From positions 130,979,030-131,043,029 of the forward strand of contig CP136067.1 of NCBI GenBank assembly GCA_032622095.1: a DNA stretch of 64,000 bases, read 5' to 3'. Every line of letters starts with the position of its first letter. The stretch's first letter is position 1. The translations under genes and the position numbers were made by a program. This document shows, piece after piece, positions 11,706 through 23,831 of the stretch. A model generated the notes under the pieces. That model was given only the letters and a program-made list of their open reading frames with translations. It searched no databases and was not told where the DNA came from. The stretch comes from Siphonodentalium dalli (taxonomy: Eukaryota > Mollusca > Scaphopoda > Gadilida > Siphonodentaliidae).

Positions 11706-13394
11706 TGAACATGAAAACTACTTGCGAGCACCATAATCCCAATGGCACAAGCATCGCGAAAATACACAAACGCTTACAACATTGTACGCTGAACACGTGT
11801 ACAAAATATCATAAGCGAAAACGCTCTTTATATGAGATAGATGTTTTATTGACCTACATCATAGAAGACAATATATATATATATAGCTTTTAATTTGTAT
11901 TTACATGGTTCCTTGTATTTACATGGTTCGTGGTCAAATATATTTAACGATGTATGTACGAACACAAAGGGATAGAGACGGATAGAGTGATCGCCAATAA
12001 ACCCCATCGACAGAAAAACCTACACATGGTGATTATATAGTGTCAGATTGAGCATGGAAACTTTTAATTGCATGTCATATATATATATATACATACGATT
12101 TCGATACATGTACAATGTAATTGAAAACAAACTGAATTGCCGGAGATAATAGACTGATAAAAATATTTCCAAGTTAAAAGGGTGATGTAACTTTTTGCTT
12201 AAGGAGAAACTTAGATTTAACAACCAAAATTACACTGAATGTAGGAAAACATCATACTAGTGGTATAAAGTATAATTTGCTGGAAATTTTAGCCATTGTA
12301 ATGATTACAACCTATTATCCAGTCTTAATTTTCAAATTCAGTGCCATTTTCTACCATGGAATCGCGGTAACGTTCACGTATAAGGTATCCGCTGCCCGAG
12401 TGCACCTCCTCCCTGAACCAGATATTATTTCCGAGTCGGAAAACTATATTTGCACCCCTTTCGGTTGAAAATCTGCAATGGTTACTCAAGATTTCAAACT
12501 GTTAGAAATGGACGAAGATTATGGCGATGCGCCAACACCCATCGACACGTCCCTGCATGAAATTCCCAATTGTTGAGTATTTTGGTTAGAATCGCCCCTA
12601 TCACAACATAATGTATGTGGAAACCCTTATTTATCAAAGCCAATTTGTCTCTGTTTACGAACCCCATCTCAAAATATATCTATCTACGCCCATGCTTAAT
12701 TTGAACCCATCATCCCAATATGACTACGATTGTCGCACATCGACAAAGGGTTAATACATGAGTGCGCAATGCACCAAGGATAATCCGACATATCGACATT
12801 CGCACGCGTTTCATTGCGGTGACAACCACTAACTCAGCCTCGTATACTTGTAATTTGAACACCGTGTTCTACCCGATTTGTGTTATTTCTGTACTATAGA
12901 ACTCCCTAAGTTGGTAATTTATCAGCCCGTCAAGCGAGTTCTTGTTTTCCCCCAAGATAGACAATTCGAGTACTATAGAATAACAAAATATGCAGCGTTG
13001 GGACACTCCATTCACCCCAAAAACCGAGCAGCTTGCTGCTGAAATGAATCCCAGTTACAGAATGGCTCTCCGAGAATAGTATATAAGTCAGTTCACAGCG
13101 ATGTATGGTGTGAAAAAGTGTAATCGCCTATTGTTAAATTCCAATATACAATGCAAGGAATTTACAAGAATACAATTGCTCGAGTACTATAGAACACAAG
13201 TCTCGCTTTACAAGACTATGAAAATACCGAGGAACGTTGTTCACGCGTTCAAACACGGCTATTGGAAATCTATAGTACAGGGCACTGGCCTACCTAATTT
13301 CATGGACAGATATCTACGTTCCAAATCATATCCAGTGTCGATCATTGATGATCATTAATTCACCAAATGTCGCGAGAACCTCAAGATTAAGCAA
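11706..13394. other. Intergenic, nothing recognised
   Basis: AT-rich. Notable only for two occurrences of CGAGTACTATAGAA (12966 and 13181 regions), a word also related to the AGTAC-rich region at 32460-32830. An 85-codon frame at 13101-13358 has no motif I know. Confidence 0.4.
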
Positions 13395-13446
13395 AAAGGG
13401 GTTGAAAGGGGTGGGGAAAAGGGGTGGGAAAAGGGGTGGGAAAGGA
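13395..13446. repeat. G-rich low-complexity tract
   Basis: Four repeats of AAAAGGGGTGGG-like units, giving several closely spaced G4 runs that could form a G-quadruplex on the plus strand. Confidence 0.7.
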
Positions 13447-13449
13447 CAA

Positions 13450-14435
13450 TAAACATAAAGCAGCAGACCCAATATCACAGACTGATTTGAACCATATGTA
13501 TAATCCAAAGTGTTTGGCCCATAAAGTCCAAAATCGCTGAATAATTCAATGTGGCTAAAGTGCATTATGTATTTTGGCATGAGAACAAGCAACGAAACAT
13601 ATTCTCTTAGATTGGGCGATGTAAAAATGCGAGAAGATGATGAAGTTCATTAATATGTTGCCTACACACAAGGACGCCAGACCAAGACACGCGCATGTGA
13701 AAGTCCTAGAGATATTAATTTAGGAAGACGTACCCGAGGGCATATGAGAACGATGACAATGTTAGAAATCCCGACAGCTCTTTCTTCCTAGTACTAAACC
13801 ACCAATGATGGGAAAAGGGAAAATCGTGGTTTCAGTGGTTTGACGCACTCGGAATAAATTCCGTATACAACATAATTAAATACATGCTGGAGAATGCAAA
13901 CTTAAACACTGATAAAAGATTCACCGTGCAAACATCTGGTCTAAAAGTTAATTTTTTAGAAAATATTGATCAAACCTCACAAAGCGCAGGTGACCATATC
14001 ATACCTTTTTGAAACGTTTGATGACTTATCTAGTGACAACGCGAAGCGGAATTTTGATTACCATCCCAGACTGGATATTATTGGACAATATTAAAAATTA
14101 GGTCACTATTGTTTATCATTGTTTATAATATTTCCATCAAATGTCACAAACCAAAACATAAAATGAAAAATCGGCTTCGCGTTGTCACTAGATATATGCT
14201 CAAGCATTCAAACAAGACATGAAATTTTATTCTACGGCTTGTAATATAGAGTAATCTTGTCTTCAAAATTAACACTGAATTCCCCATTTAAATGTTGCCA
14301 CTTTACACCCCGTTTATGTGGTATCGCCAAACACGAGGGTATCACCAAACCAGAGAATTGCGGTTTTGATAAATGAACATATCTTCCGTCAGATGAAGCT
14401 ATATATATCCCAATTAAATCCACTATTCAAAAAAT
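13450..14435. other. Intergenic, nothing recognised
   Basis: No supported gene. The part from 14290 (GGTATCGCCAAAC, TCACCAAACCAGAG) shares words with 24290-24370 and 24800-24840. Confidence 0.4.
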
Positions 14436-14585
14436 AATTTCGCCAAGCGGAATGTTTCTCAATGGCCATAGCTTGCTCTCACCCAGATAAATTTAATAGA
14501 AAGTCCGAATCATTTCCGATTTTATCATAAATAGTAGACACTTTTTGGCGTTAGGTAGTTCGTTTGAAACATAACTATCAGTCAT
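14436..14585. repeat. Dispersed repeat, inverted copy at 24635-24800
   Basis: TTTCGCCAAGCGGAATG, AATGGCCATAGCTTG and TTTTATCATAAATAGTAGAC are all found in reverse complement at 24635-24800, in the same order. Function unknown. Confidence 0.65.
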
Positions 14586-14594
14586 GGATGGAGG

Positions 14595-15960
14595 TAGTCT
14601 AAGTCTTCTCGTACTAAAACCAGCTAAGATATTGGGATGGAGATGCTGGTGTTTAGTCCGAGATCGCGCGCATAGCCTTCTTATGACACGAGTTAAGCTT
14701 TAATGACCCGCTCAAATAAAACCACAATTATATGAAATAAAATATCACAATTGCGACAATAAACGGATATTTTCCACAGAAGACATGCTATTTGATCTGA
14801 AACCCACATCAGTCGTGAATTGAAAGCGGTAATTTAATGCGAAAAGATACATTTACCGCAATGTTTACAAATTTTTAAAAGTATGCGAACTCAGTTGACC
14901 TCGCGAACTGTGTTCGGCATTTTCCGTTGAAAATATTCCGTAGATTTTCGACTAATAACGCAAATTACGATGAATTCTCCATTGTAATCGTAATTATGTG
15001 TGTCAATAAATAAAAAATAAATAGACTAATTAAACATTGGAGATATAAATGTAATACATTAAATAAATTACGGGAATTACAACCCTCTCAAGGTTTAAAA
15101 CAGTGTAAACACATCGAGCATTAGAATAAATAATATGCCTTATATGGTGCTACATTTCACCCACATTTGGTGGACTTCCGCGAAATTAAGATATATACTA
15201 AGCGAACAGAGCAATATACTGCTCTTGTTAAGCACACAAAAAATCAAACAAAATTTGTATAAATTTTGAACCTTAAGTTTGAAAAGTCCCACTAAAACGG
15301 AAGAACTATATTTCGAAACTGTGTGATTCGGTTCTCCGATTATTTTATCAACACAAAAGTCAAAATGCACATGGATGAAACTCACACGCATGGCAAGTCA
15401 GACACAAGAGTTCTAATTTGCTCCAGTTTTGACAAGTTGCTTGCGAAAATTGTCAACAAAACTACCGTTCTGATCCTCCATTATGTCATTAAGTTTTTAG
15501 TGCGGGAATTGTTCTCAAAGCACATAGGAAACTGGACTTTGGGGCGATCGGTTTTCGCCATTTTGTTCGAAAATCCCCGCGCTATATATAGAAACGGAAA
15601 CTAGAATACCCAGAACAAACAGCCGAAGTTATTCGGACCACTTCGGCTGTCAGTTAAAGCGTAAACAAACAGAGAAACAAAGCGACGTTTATGGCAATCA
15701 ACCGGAATATTCTATGTGTAATTTAACATTAAAGTTAGATTATTATACACCATTATGACCATAAGATGTCACCCTTTCCGATGTATATAGCATCACGTAT
15801 TGATTTGCTAGGTAAATCGAGTAAAATACACGACAAATTCCCGCCACAGATCCTGGGCGTAAGTCGTGTTATAAGAAGCCTATGCAGGCGGGCTTGGACT
15901 AAACACCAGCATCTCCATCCCAATATCTTAGCTGGTTTTAGTACGAGAAGACTTGTACTA
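14595..15960. mobile_element. Mutator-like element with ~100-bp TIRs and 9-bp target duplication
   Basis: The left end (14595-14695) and the reverse complement of the right end (15860-15960) match over roughly 100 bp (both contain GTCTTCTCGTACTAAAACCAG and GGGATGGAGATGCTGGTGTT). Immediately outside are identical 9-mers, GGATGGAGG at 14586-14594 and again at 15961-15969. Long terminal inverted repeats with 9-bp duplications are characteristic of Mutator-like elements. At 1366 bp, with no transposase frame, it must be non-autonomous. The interior carries a TATA-like CGCTATATATAGAAACGG near 15578 and a 10-bp stem-loop at 15625-15656. A 206-codon open frame crosses the right boundary and is not a gene. 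Confidence 0.8.
15490..15656 (+). repeat. TATA-containing segment shared with 31990-32135, plus stem-loop
   Basis: TTAGTGCGGGAA, CTCAAAGCACATAG, GCGATCGG, TTTCGCCATTTT and a TATA-like TATATATAGAAAC recur in order at 31990-32135. The sequence just downstream here forms ACAGCCGAAG / CTTCGGCTGT with a 12-nt loop. It looks like a copied promoter-like segment. No coding region follows in either place. Confidence 0.55.
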
Positions 15961-15996
15961 GGATGGAGGATAATGCGTGTATCATTAGAAAAATAT

Positions 15997-16218
15997 ATTT
16001 ACGTTGTTTCCTGGGGAACTCACTCAACACCAGGTTCCATTTTGGGCATATTTATTGCCAACAAACATAATAAATTCATAATGACTGATTTAACAACAAA
16101 CTGGTGGACAAATATGATTGCACAAATACATGTACATATATACAAACATGCTAGTAAATATGTAGCTCAACTATCAATATATGTAATATATCCGGGCAAA
16201 GTGGATGTATACCGCCAC
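15997..16218. repeat. 220-bp direct repeat, copy 1
   Basis: Near-identical to 16962-17197 in the same orientation (both carry ACTCACTCAACACCAGGTTC and TATCCGGGCAAAGTGGATGT). Copy 2 has a few extra bases after CCTGG. The two copies bracket the promoter-like module at 16572-16961. Confidence 0.85.
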
Positions 16219-16571
16219 TATACTCTGAGATCAACTATGAGAATAAACAACCTTTCATCGGCCGTGAAAACCGCTCAGGAAAAACCGGATGCATCTTTTG
16301 GTGGCCATATATTTCAATATGACTTCTTTTGGTGGCTCCCGGAAACCTGCATCCGATACTCTACTACATGTACAATAATACTCTGAAGCAGCGCTTTCAA
16401 CCGGCCTCAAGATCAAGAACGTCGGAGACGTTCAACGCTTATTCCCATGATTACCGTTTGATGTGATAAACCAGCCATTGTTTACATTGTTCTTTTGAAA
16501 ATATTATGTTCCATTTACAAATTATGAATTTGTGTTTTGGAAGATTAATAATTGGGCGGGTGGGCGGGAAA

Positions 16572-16961
16572 ATTAAAAGATTTCTATAAACTGTCTGATT
16601 GACGCTTTAGGCTTAAAACAAAGGAAATGAATGTTGGAGTATCAAAGACGCTATTAGTAATTACCCCGACGATCCGCGGTATCTGATTGGCTGGCAGCTT
16701 ACTCCTTTTCGGCGAGAAATGATACGCGGTATTTGATTGGCTGGTGGCCGTCTTCACTTTCTGAAGCGTAATTTTGATTGGCTGACTCTCTAAACGTAAA
16801 CAATTCTTTCCAGCTGATGGGATACTATTGAAAAATACGGTTCCATGAATGAACATGATTATCTATAGCTCCGGATATACTATAAAAAGGAATCAGAAGT
16901 ACCCAGTGCCATTATATCACCCTTATCCATCCACAACGTAAAAGCTTTTACAAGTAAAATT
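16572..16961 (+). promoter_or_regulatory. Promoter-like module with three CCAAT boxes and TATA box (copy 1)
   Basis: Three copies of TGATTGGCTG (reverse-orientation CCAAT boxes, near 16684, 16733 and 16774), the first two each preceded by CGCGGTAT, are followed by ACTATAAAAAGG near 16878 and an A/C-rich leader-like stretch. A near-identical 390-bp copy is at 23832-24221. Multiple CCAAT boxes plus a TATA box resemble promoters of replication-dependent histone genes, but no histone or other coding frame follows. It might equally be an LTR-like or captured promoter. Confidence 0.5.
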
Positions 16962-17197
16962 ACCTTTACGTTGTTTCCTGGAGAAGGGGACAGAACTCAC
17001 TCAACACCAGGTTCCATTTTGGGCATATTTATTGCCAACAAACATAATAAATTCATAATGACTGATTTAACAATAAACTGGTGCACAAATATGATTGCAC
17101 AAATACATGTACATATATACAAACATGCTAGTAAATATGTAGCTCAACTATCAATATATGTAATATATCCGGGCAAAGTGGATGTATACCGCCACAA
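16962..17197. repeat. 220-bp direct repeat, copy 2
   Basis: Second copy of 15997-16218. It starts exactly where the promoter-like module ends, so the module seems to have been inserted next to, or to have duplicated, this sequence. Confidence 0.85.
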
Positions 17198-18780
17198 TGC
17201 TAGCCCAATGAATATGTCTGGTATTATTCATTGCGATAGCATACAGCCACAGAGCCCCCTGCTTACCCCTGTAAATATTTGTGCAATCATCGCGCTAGAG
17301 TGACCGTCTATCAAGATTGCATGAACTACCCATAAGAGAGACGTTTTTTTTAATTTTTTTTTTATTTTTTTATGAACGTATAACTGATGAGCAGAAACAT
17401 ATTCAAACCCCCTAAGACTGGAAATAACAAGTTCCCTGCTAACCCGACGCTGGTCGTGCTGAACCAGGCGGCGCTGTACTGCTTTAGCCAAGTCTAGTTC
17501 ATGATTAAATACAAACACAATAAGTTTCTTATTCTACCATAAGCATCTCTCGAACAAGGCACACTTTACGCCTTAGTCCAGATTGGTCTACTCCAGTCTT
17601 AAAGGCGCAGTATCCTTCATTTCATCATTTGTACTGGCTGAGACAGTTATATAACTCCTCTCTGTCCAATTGGAAGTCTGTGTTACCATTTGAAACTCAA
17701 TGTATGTTACCCTCTCAACCGTTTCTATTTCCCCGAGTCATTGTGGTAAATTTCCCTTCTGTGTCCCAAGTCTACCCCGGTGGTGCCAGAGGAAACTCGA
17801 TCTACGAACTCATGTGTATGTGTAAATGAGGCGCATTAGTTTAATATGGATTCTGTTTGACCCCAATGAATCGAACTTAACATTTGAAAATTCTGAAAGG
17901 AGCGATACTATCCCTTTAGACAATCCGAGTCCACACAACAACATCTCCCAATAAAGAAGCTTTGTCAGGACCAATGTTATCTAGGCAACAAAGTCAAGCG
18001 TCTCATAATGTAACCTACAAATCTGCATGTATGTTCAAATGTTAGAGCACCAGCACAATAATTTGATTGCCAATTACATGAAAACCGGACCTGCCTTAGC
18101 CAAGCCAAGTTTGCTACTTTTGTGAGGCCACAACCATTGGATATTCTGGATTACCGGTTTCTTAGACCTTGTATACACGGTACGGAGGAAAAGCGGTTTT
18201 GTTAATATCCCATATGTAAACCAACAACTTGAGGTCTCCCAGTGCACAATAACCCCTTAATTCCCAACTAATAGCTGACACTAGGTGCAAATGGCATCAT
18301 TGCTGCATGTGTCTAAACAGGATATCTCGGCTCATAACACTAAAATGTAAACATTTGATAAACATTTGTGATTCCCAGGTTCTGTCCCGGTGAATGTATG
18401 TAAACCATGACTACTTTAGAAGTAAAACCATAAAATTAAAACGCATTTGTATTCTCCTGGGTTATGTTTGGCCAGGTAAGAGGACCCGTAAACCAGACAA
18501 TACAATGGCTGTGACCTAAAAATGACCAACATCTTGTGCGCAATCTATTCGAAAGTACCCAACAATTAAGCATGCACCTGTAAAAACAAAATTATATATA
18601 AACATTATCACATCAACAACCGGACTCGCCTTAGACCAGTCAAGTTGGTACCTAATGATTTTATGGCATTCTCCAGCTTATGCCTATAGATGGTCACAAA
18701 GATTTTGAATGCAGTCCCCCACTGAATGATATATTCAATTTGCTTTGATGACTTCGGGATGCATCGCAGAGTTGGCCCGT
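17198..18780. other. Intergenic, nothing recognised
   Basis: Contains an oligo-T tract at 17346-17371. Short frames on both strands lack recognisable motifs. Confidence 0.4.
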
Positions 18781-18784
18781 CGGG

Positions 18785-19345
18785 TCAGTGCCCAAGGTTA
18801 CGGCGTATTGTGGCTCCATCTGGGAGCAATGTGTTATATTCCACACCCTCATCAGCCCAAATCTGACTTATCAATTGCGGGTTAACGTGCATGTCTATGA
18901 GTAGGCCTAGGTCGGATATGCTAGCACCTAACAGTTGGGTATATAACCACACCCGAAGTTCAACACAACATTGGGCTGGTTCACCCAAAGTCCGGCTGTC
19001 CCCTGCTGGGGTTCTGCACTGCCCACATGTTGGGAAACAAGCCCCGCACCGATGGGTTGTTTGTTCCAGGTGCAGGGTCCAACACAATGTCAACAGAATT
19101 GTCATTTGCTCCTCTGTACCTTTCGCGGCTTCTCACATCAATTTATCCGCCAAAGCTGTGTCCGGGCTCTTCCCCTTGGCCAGCAGGGCCTATGCAGCCC
19201 CTTCCAACTGTATCCCAGTGTGTGCATCTCCACCTCACTCTCCTACTGGCTGTTATCGGTCGATGCTGACCTGTCCCGACAAGACCGACCCCTCTGTGTC
19301 ACCCCTTCCGACCTGGTCTTCCTCGTTGCTTTGGGCATAGTGTCG
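18785..19345 (-). other. GC-richer block with overlapping frames, possible decayed exon
   Basis: Base composition is clearly richer in G+C than the neighbours. Minus-strand translation is open for 106 codons (19105-18785, including LGASISDLGLLIDMHVNPQL) and continues upstream in the same sense with scattered stops. Plus-strand frames of 80-149 codons overlap it, so frame length alone cannot decide. I do not recognise the product. It could be a decayed exon of a transposon or host gene, or non-coding GC-rich DNA. Confidence 0.25.
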
Positions 19346-20244
19346 CTGCAAAATACAATGAAAAAAGCCCAGTACACAGAACCAAATGCTTGATCTGCCA
19401 ATAACATAAATTGCTCGTACTAGGTATATAAAAATGTGTAAAACTATAATCGTGTGACATCTAATATGTGCAATTATACACCTGTAGACTAATGTAACCA
19501 GCAATTAAAGTTAATACTAATTCAAAATACATTTGTTGGTAAACATCATGAATTTATAAATATCGGAATACATTGACATTATTGACAGTCCAAATTTGAA
19601 TGTTATATTTATTCGCGAGCCTAATAAAATTTTGAAGTTCCTGGTACCAGTAATCGTGATATCACCCTGAGATACAAAATTAATAAGTTCCATATGTTAC
19701 TTGAGTAACACTCAAAACGATATATGGCCCAACCAAAATCATACCGATGTTTAGCCTTTCTATACTGGAGCGTCATCGATGCGTATTTATCCCATAGGCA
19801 ATGTTTAAATAATAAGATACAGCAACGTCGTTTGTTGAACTTATTATCTAAAAATTTCGTTCAATAATTTGGACCCATTCTGCATTGTTATTTGTTTGCT
19901 GTTTATTTATCATGGACGGCCCTCGAAATGTATAATAGGCATTCAAATACCGAAAGTACCTGTGATACTTCAGCGAGCCACAATGAACATACCTGTAAGC
20001 CACAAGGACCAAGTACTACCTCATTGACCGCCAGCTGGTGCCAGCCGAAGTCAATTCCCAACAATTCCGTGTGAAACCAAGTGTTTACCTTGATAACATA
20101 ACCCCACCAATAAGAAATACATGGTTGGTCTATTTGTAGAATTTATGAAAAACCCTCTTTAGTCTTATAACGAGGTCCATATTGATTAACTTTTGGTATT
20201 GATAGATGGAATTACCGGTAACCCTCACAAATGCCCATATTAAA
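19346..20244. other. Intergenic with one dispersed repeat
   Basis: The stretch around 19828-19870 (GTCGTTTGTTGAACTTATTATCT, then CAATAA) is shared with 50478-50520 and, more diverged, with 29948-29985. No gene supported. Confidence 0.45.
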
Positions 20245-20774
20245 TGTAATTGTGACAAAGAACGCCTTTATACGGCACACTGGAATTAACCATCAGAACG
20301 CCCCCTAATACTGCAGACTGGAATTAACTATCAGAACGCCCATTATGTAATATGACAGAGGCCACCTTTCAACTGCGTACCGGAATTAAACATCAAAACG
20401 CCCCTAATGTAATTATGACAAAGGACGCTTTTATACTGCGTACTGGAATTAACCATCAGAACGTCCATAATGTAATTATGACAAAGGACGCCTTTATACT
20501 GCGTATATACTGGAATTAACCATCAGGAAGTCCAATAATGTAATATGACAAAGGCCACCGTAACTGCATTCTAAAATCAACCATCATAACGCTCATAAGG
20601 TAATATGACAAAGGACGCCTTTATACTGTGTACTGGAATTAACCATAAGAAACGCTGGGTACTGGAATTAACCATCCGCACGCCCCTAATGTAATTATGA
20701 CCAAGGACACCTTTCAACTGCGTACTGGAATTAACCATCAGAACGCTCATAATGTAATATGACAAAGGACACCT
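20245..20774. repeat. ~92-bp minisatellite, left part
   Basis: Units contain CTGGAATTAACCATCAGAAC, GCCCCTAATGTAATTATGAC and AAAGGACGCCTTTATACTGC. A shorter sub-unit (ACGCTGCGTACTGGAATTAACCATCAG) is often inserted, as a higher-order repeat. The array resumes at 21361 after a MITE. Confidence 0.95.
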
Positions 20775-20778
20775 TTAA

Positions 20779-21356
20779 AGGGGTACTGTACGCCAAATGT
20801 TGCTGTTGGTTTCTATAGTCTCCGAGTCGGAGAATAAGGTAGCAATTTTTCCATTATTTGAAAGTCTGTTGAGTACGAAGTTACGGATGACAAATTTACC
20901 GGAATGCAAAAATACAAATTGTCGTTGTCGAGTAATTTTTGTAAAGTTTTCAAACAAATGAATCAAATAAAAGTTATTTTATATGCATACTAGTCCCACA
21001 TAATCATTTAAGTTATTGTATCGTCGCTAGTCAGTGAGTGGCTTGAGTGTTCTCCCCGTATCATCATAATATTTTAAGCGAGCGTGTGTGCGATCGGTTT
21101 AACAATCCAGTATCCCTCAATTACTGTTTTTGATTACGGTAATTCGTAATTTAATTGACGCCATTTTATGGCTCCAGTCATAAATTCAATTTATATCAAA
21201 TTATTAACTTTTAAATTATTAAATTTTAAGATAGCCTATTAACCTGAGCGTTTACAGAATACATCTTCGACTCAAATTACTTATGTTTCTATATATTATC
21301 GATATTAGATCGTTGTTGTCACCGGAAATTTAATGAAAATGGCGTACAGTACCCCT
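20779..21356. mobile_element. TTAA-flanked MITE inserted in the minisatellite
   Basis: Begins AGGGGTACTGTACGCCA and ends with the reverse complement TGGCGTACAGTACCCCT. It is flanked by TTAA at 20775-20778 and 21357-21360. The minisatellite unit CCTTTAAACTGCG is restored when the element and one TTAA are removed, so the insertion site is unambiguous. TTAA duplication and short inverted ends point to a piggyBac-like, non-autonomous element of 578 bp. No protein. Confidence 0.85.
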
Positions 21357-21360
21357 TTAA

Positions 21361-22262
21361 ACTGCGTACTGGAATTAACCATCAGAAACGCTTCGTACTG
21401 GAATTAACCATCAGAACGCTGCGTACTGGAATTAACCATCAGCACGCCCCTAATGTAATTATGACAAAGGGCGCCTTTCAACTGCGTACTGGCATTAACC
21501 ATCAGAAACGCTGCGGACTGGAATTAACCATCAGCACGCCCCTAATGTTATTATGACAAAGAACGCCTTTATACTGCGTACTGGAATTAACCATCAGAAA
21601 CGCTGCGTAATGGAATTAACCATCAGAACGCCCCTAATGTTATTATGACAAAGAACGCCTTTATACTGCGTACTGGAATTAACCATCAGAAACGCTGCGG
21701 ACTGGAATTAACCATCAGAACGCCCCTAATGTAATTATGACAAAGGACGCCTTTAAACTGCGTACTGGAATTAACCATCAGAAACGCTGCATACTGGAAT
21801 TAACCATCAGAACGCCCCTAATGTTATTATGACAAAGAACGCCTTTATACTGCGTACTGGAATTAACCATCAGAAACGCTGCGTACTGGAATTAACCATC
21901 AGAACGCACCTAATGTAATTATGACAAAGGACGCCTTTAAACTGCGTACTGGAATTAACCAACAGAACGCCCATAATGTAATATGACAAAGGCCGTCTTT
22001 CAACTACGTACTGGAAATAACCATAAGAATGACCCTAATGTAATTATAACAACGGACGCCTTTAATACTGCGTACTGGAATTAACCATCAGAAACGCTGC
22101 GTACTGGAATTAACCATCAGAACGCCCCTAATGTAAGTATGATAAAGGACGCTTTTATACCGCGTACTGGAATTAACCATCAGAAAGCCCATAATGTAAT
22201 ATGGCAAAGGACGCCTTTATACTGCGTACTGGAATTACCATCAGAACTCCCATAAAGTAATA
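21361..22262. repeat. ~92-bp minisatellite, right part
   Basis: Continuation of the array at 20245, more homogeneous here, with a regular alternation of long and short units. One isolated unit fragment (GGATTAACCATCAGAACGCCCG) also sits at about 23610. Confidence 0.95.
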
Positions 22263-22322
22263 TGACAATTCTGTGTAAGACCAAGTGTTTACCTTGATCT
22301 CTTGAGACCTGACCCCCACCAC

Positions 22323-22376
22323 CAGGGACCGCAATGGAATCAGGGACCGCAATGGAATCAGGGACCGCAATGGAAT
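22323..22376. repeat. 18-bp tandem triplicate
   Basis: Three copies of CAGGGACCGCAATGGAAT. Confidence 0.9.
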
Positions 22377-22379
22377 TAA

Positions 22380-22985
22380 GTTCTCATTTAGAGAACTTTT
22401 TGCGTTATCCCTGATGGTCTCAGGACACATGAGTATTTCTATTTTTATACAGATTTCTGCCACATAATCTACCCTATATTCTGACGGCAACCTCTATAAA
22501 ATGAATTAATTCTTGAGAAATTTGATATTTCTCTTAATATATCTCAAATATTTGCACAGTCTGAACTTTATCTGTCTCATCAGAGCCCTACATATTCAAT
22601 ATAACATATGTATAATTAATATAAATTATTATAAATATAATATATACTGTTATGTATCATTTTTATTCAATTTGTATACCTACCCATTGTATGTGTTACA
22701 TGTACCATGTGATACCGTATATGTATATCCTGAACCATCGAATAAATCTAATCACCAATAAGAATTGCTTGGTCTATTTTTAGATTTTATGAAATACCCT
22801 CTTTACTGGTATAAACAGGTCCACATTGATTAACCTTTGGTATTGAAATAACATCAACATTTTTTCCTAGATATGAATATTTTTAACTAACGGTAAAAAC
22901 CACAAATTTGTGTTTAAGGGGCCAAAGTATACCAGCTCTACGGTTAAGCAATCTGCGAAAGCGGTCACGTTGACCTACGGTTAAG
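22380..22985. other. Intergenic, nothing recognised
   Basis: AT-rich. Two copies of CTACGGTTAAG near 22940 and 22976. Confidence 0.4.
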
Positions 22986-23171
22986 TTAACCTTTTTTAAT
23001 GTAGTGGGATTTCTTCAACAACAACTTCTGTTCTACATCTCTTAAATCTACCATGAGACATTCAATCTCAGCATCAAGTGTGTGCAACGAGAGTACATGA
23101 CCTGATTCGCCGTCTGTATTACCATAATCGGAATCATCGCCACCGGCGTCAGACTGAACCGTATCTGACAC
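22986..23171 (-). CDS. Small acidic coiled-coil-like frame, unproven
   Basis: A 61-codon frame starts at a true ATG with MSDTVQSDAGGDDSDYGNTD (very acidic) followed by LDAEIECLMVDLRDVEQKLL, which has heptad-like hydrophobic spacing and a basic end (LKKSHYIKKG, stop). The composition looks more protein-like than the other short frames. I do not recognise the family, there are no clear splice or promoter signals, and it may be part of a transposon exon. Confidence 0.25.
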   Translation of the reverse strand: MSDTVQSDAGGDDSDYGNTDGESGHVLSLHTLDAEIECLMVDLRDVEQKLLLKKSHYIKKG

Positions 23172-23289
23172 TTAAAGTTCATTTTCATTTTCGCAACGAA
23201 CGATTTGCGTCCAATTTTCGATTTGTTTCCGTCCGTCTTTGTGCAATTTTTCGCCGTGGTACTACTGGTTGTCGAATTACTTGACTTTG

Positions 23290-23830
23290 ATTCATTCTGT
23301 AGTCAGTCGTGGTAAACGGATGTAAAATGTTCAGAAGAACTATGTACTAATTAAAACCAAAACTAAATTGACTGTCAAACTGATTCAATGTTAGAATTTG
23401 GCGCAAGAGGTCAAGGCCAATGGCAAATTATGAATATAAATTCTGGATCAAACGCAGACCGGAAGACGTGCACAAACTTTATGGGGAACTAACCGGACTA
23501 AGTAATTATTTAAATATTTAATAATACCCCTTTTTTAACTGACAAACAAATTGATGTTTATGGTATAAGATGCGGGCCTTCAAGTACGGTACCGGTATAT
23601 TGCGCCTGGGATTAACCATCAGAACGCCCGTAATCATGCAACGGAAACACAGAATCTAATCACTGAATCCGATCAACAACCTCAAGCAATAGACGATAGT
23701 CCGCGAAATTACGAACAAAACTTGAACCAAAAATCAACACTTTGATAGACATGGCGTTGGGAACTTCGCACCTTTAAATTACGCTAAATAACTGTACTCA
23801 CCTCGCAAATTGAGGAATTAATGAACAAAA
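23290..23830. other. Intergenic, nothing recognised
   Basis: Holds the single minisatellite unit fragment near 23610. Otherwise no feature. Confidence 0.4.
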
Positions 23831-23831
23831 A

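Noticed and set aside
15766-16386. 206-codon open frame
   Set aside because: It runs across the right terminus and target duplication of the Mutator-like element and through a direct repeat that recurs at 16962. No domain.
16584-16856. 90-codon minus-strand frame (also at 23798-24115)
   Set aside because: It is antisense to the CCAAT/TATA module and occurs in both copies only because the module is duplicated.
16572-17300. Histone gene downstream of the promoter-like module
   Set aside because: No frame with any core-histone motif is present after either module copy.
18891-19393. Plus-strand frames of 80-149 codons
   Set aside because: Three frames are open at once in a GC-rich block. None has a known motif, and a minus-strand reading is equally plausible.
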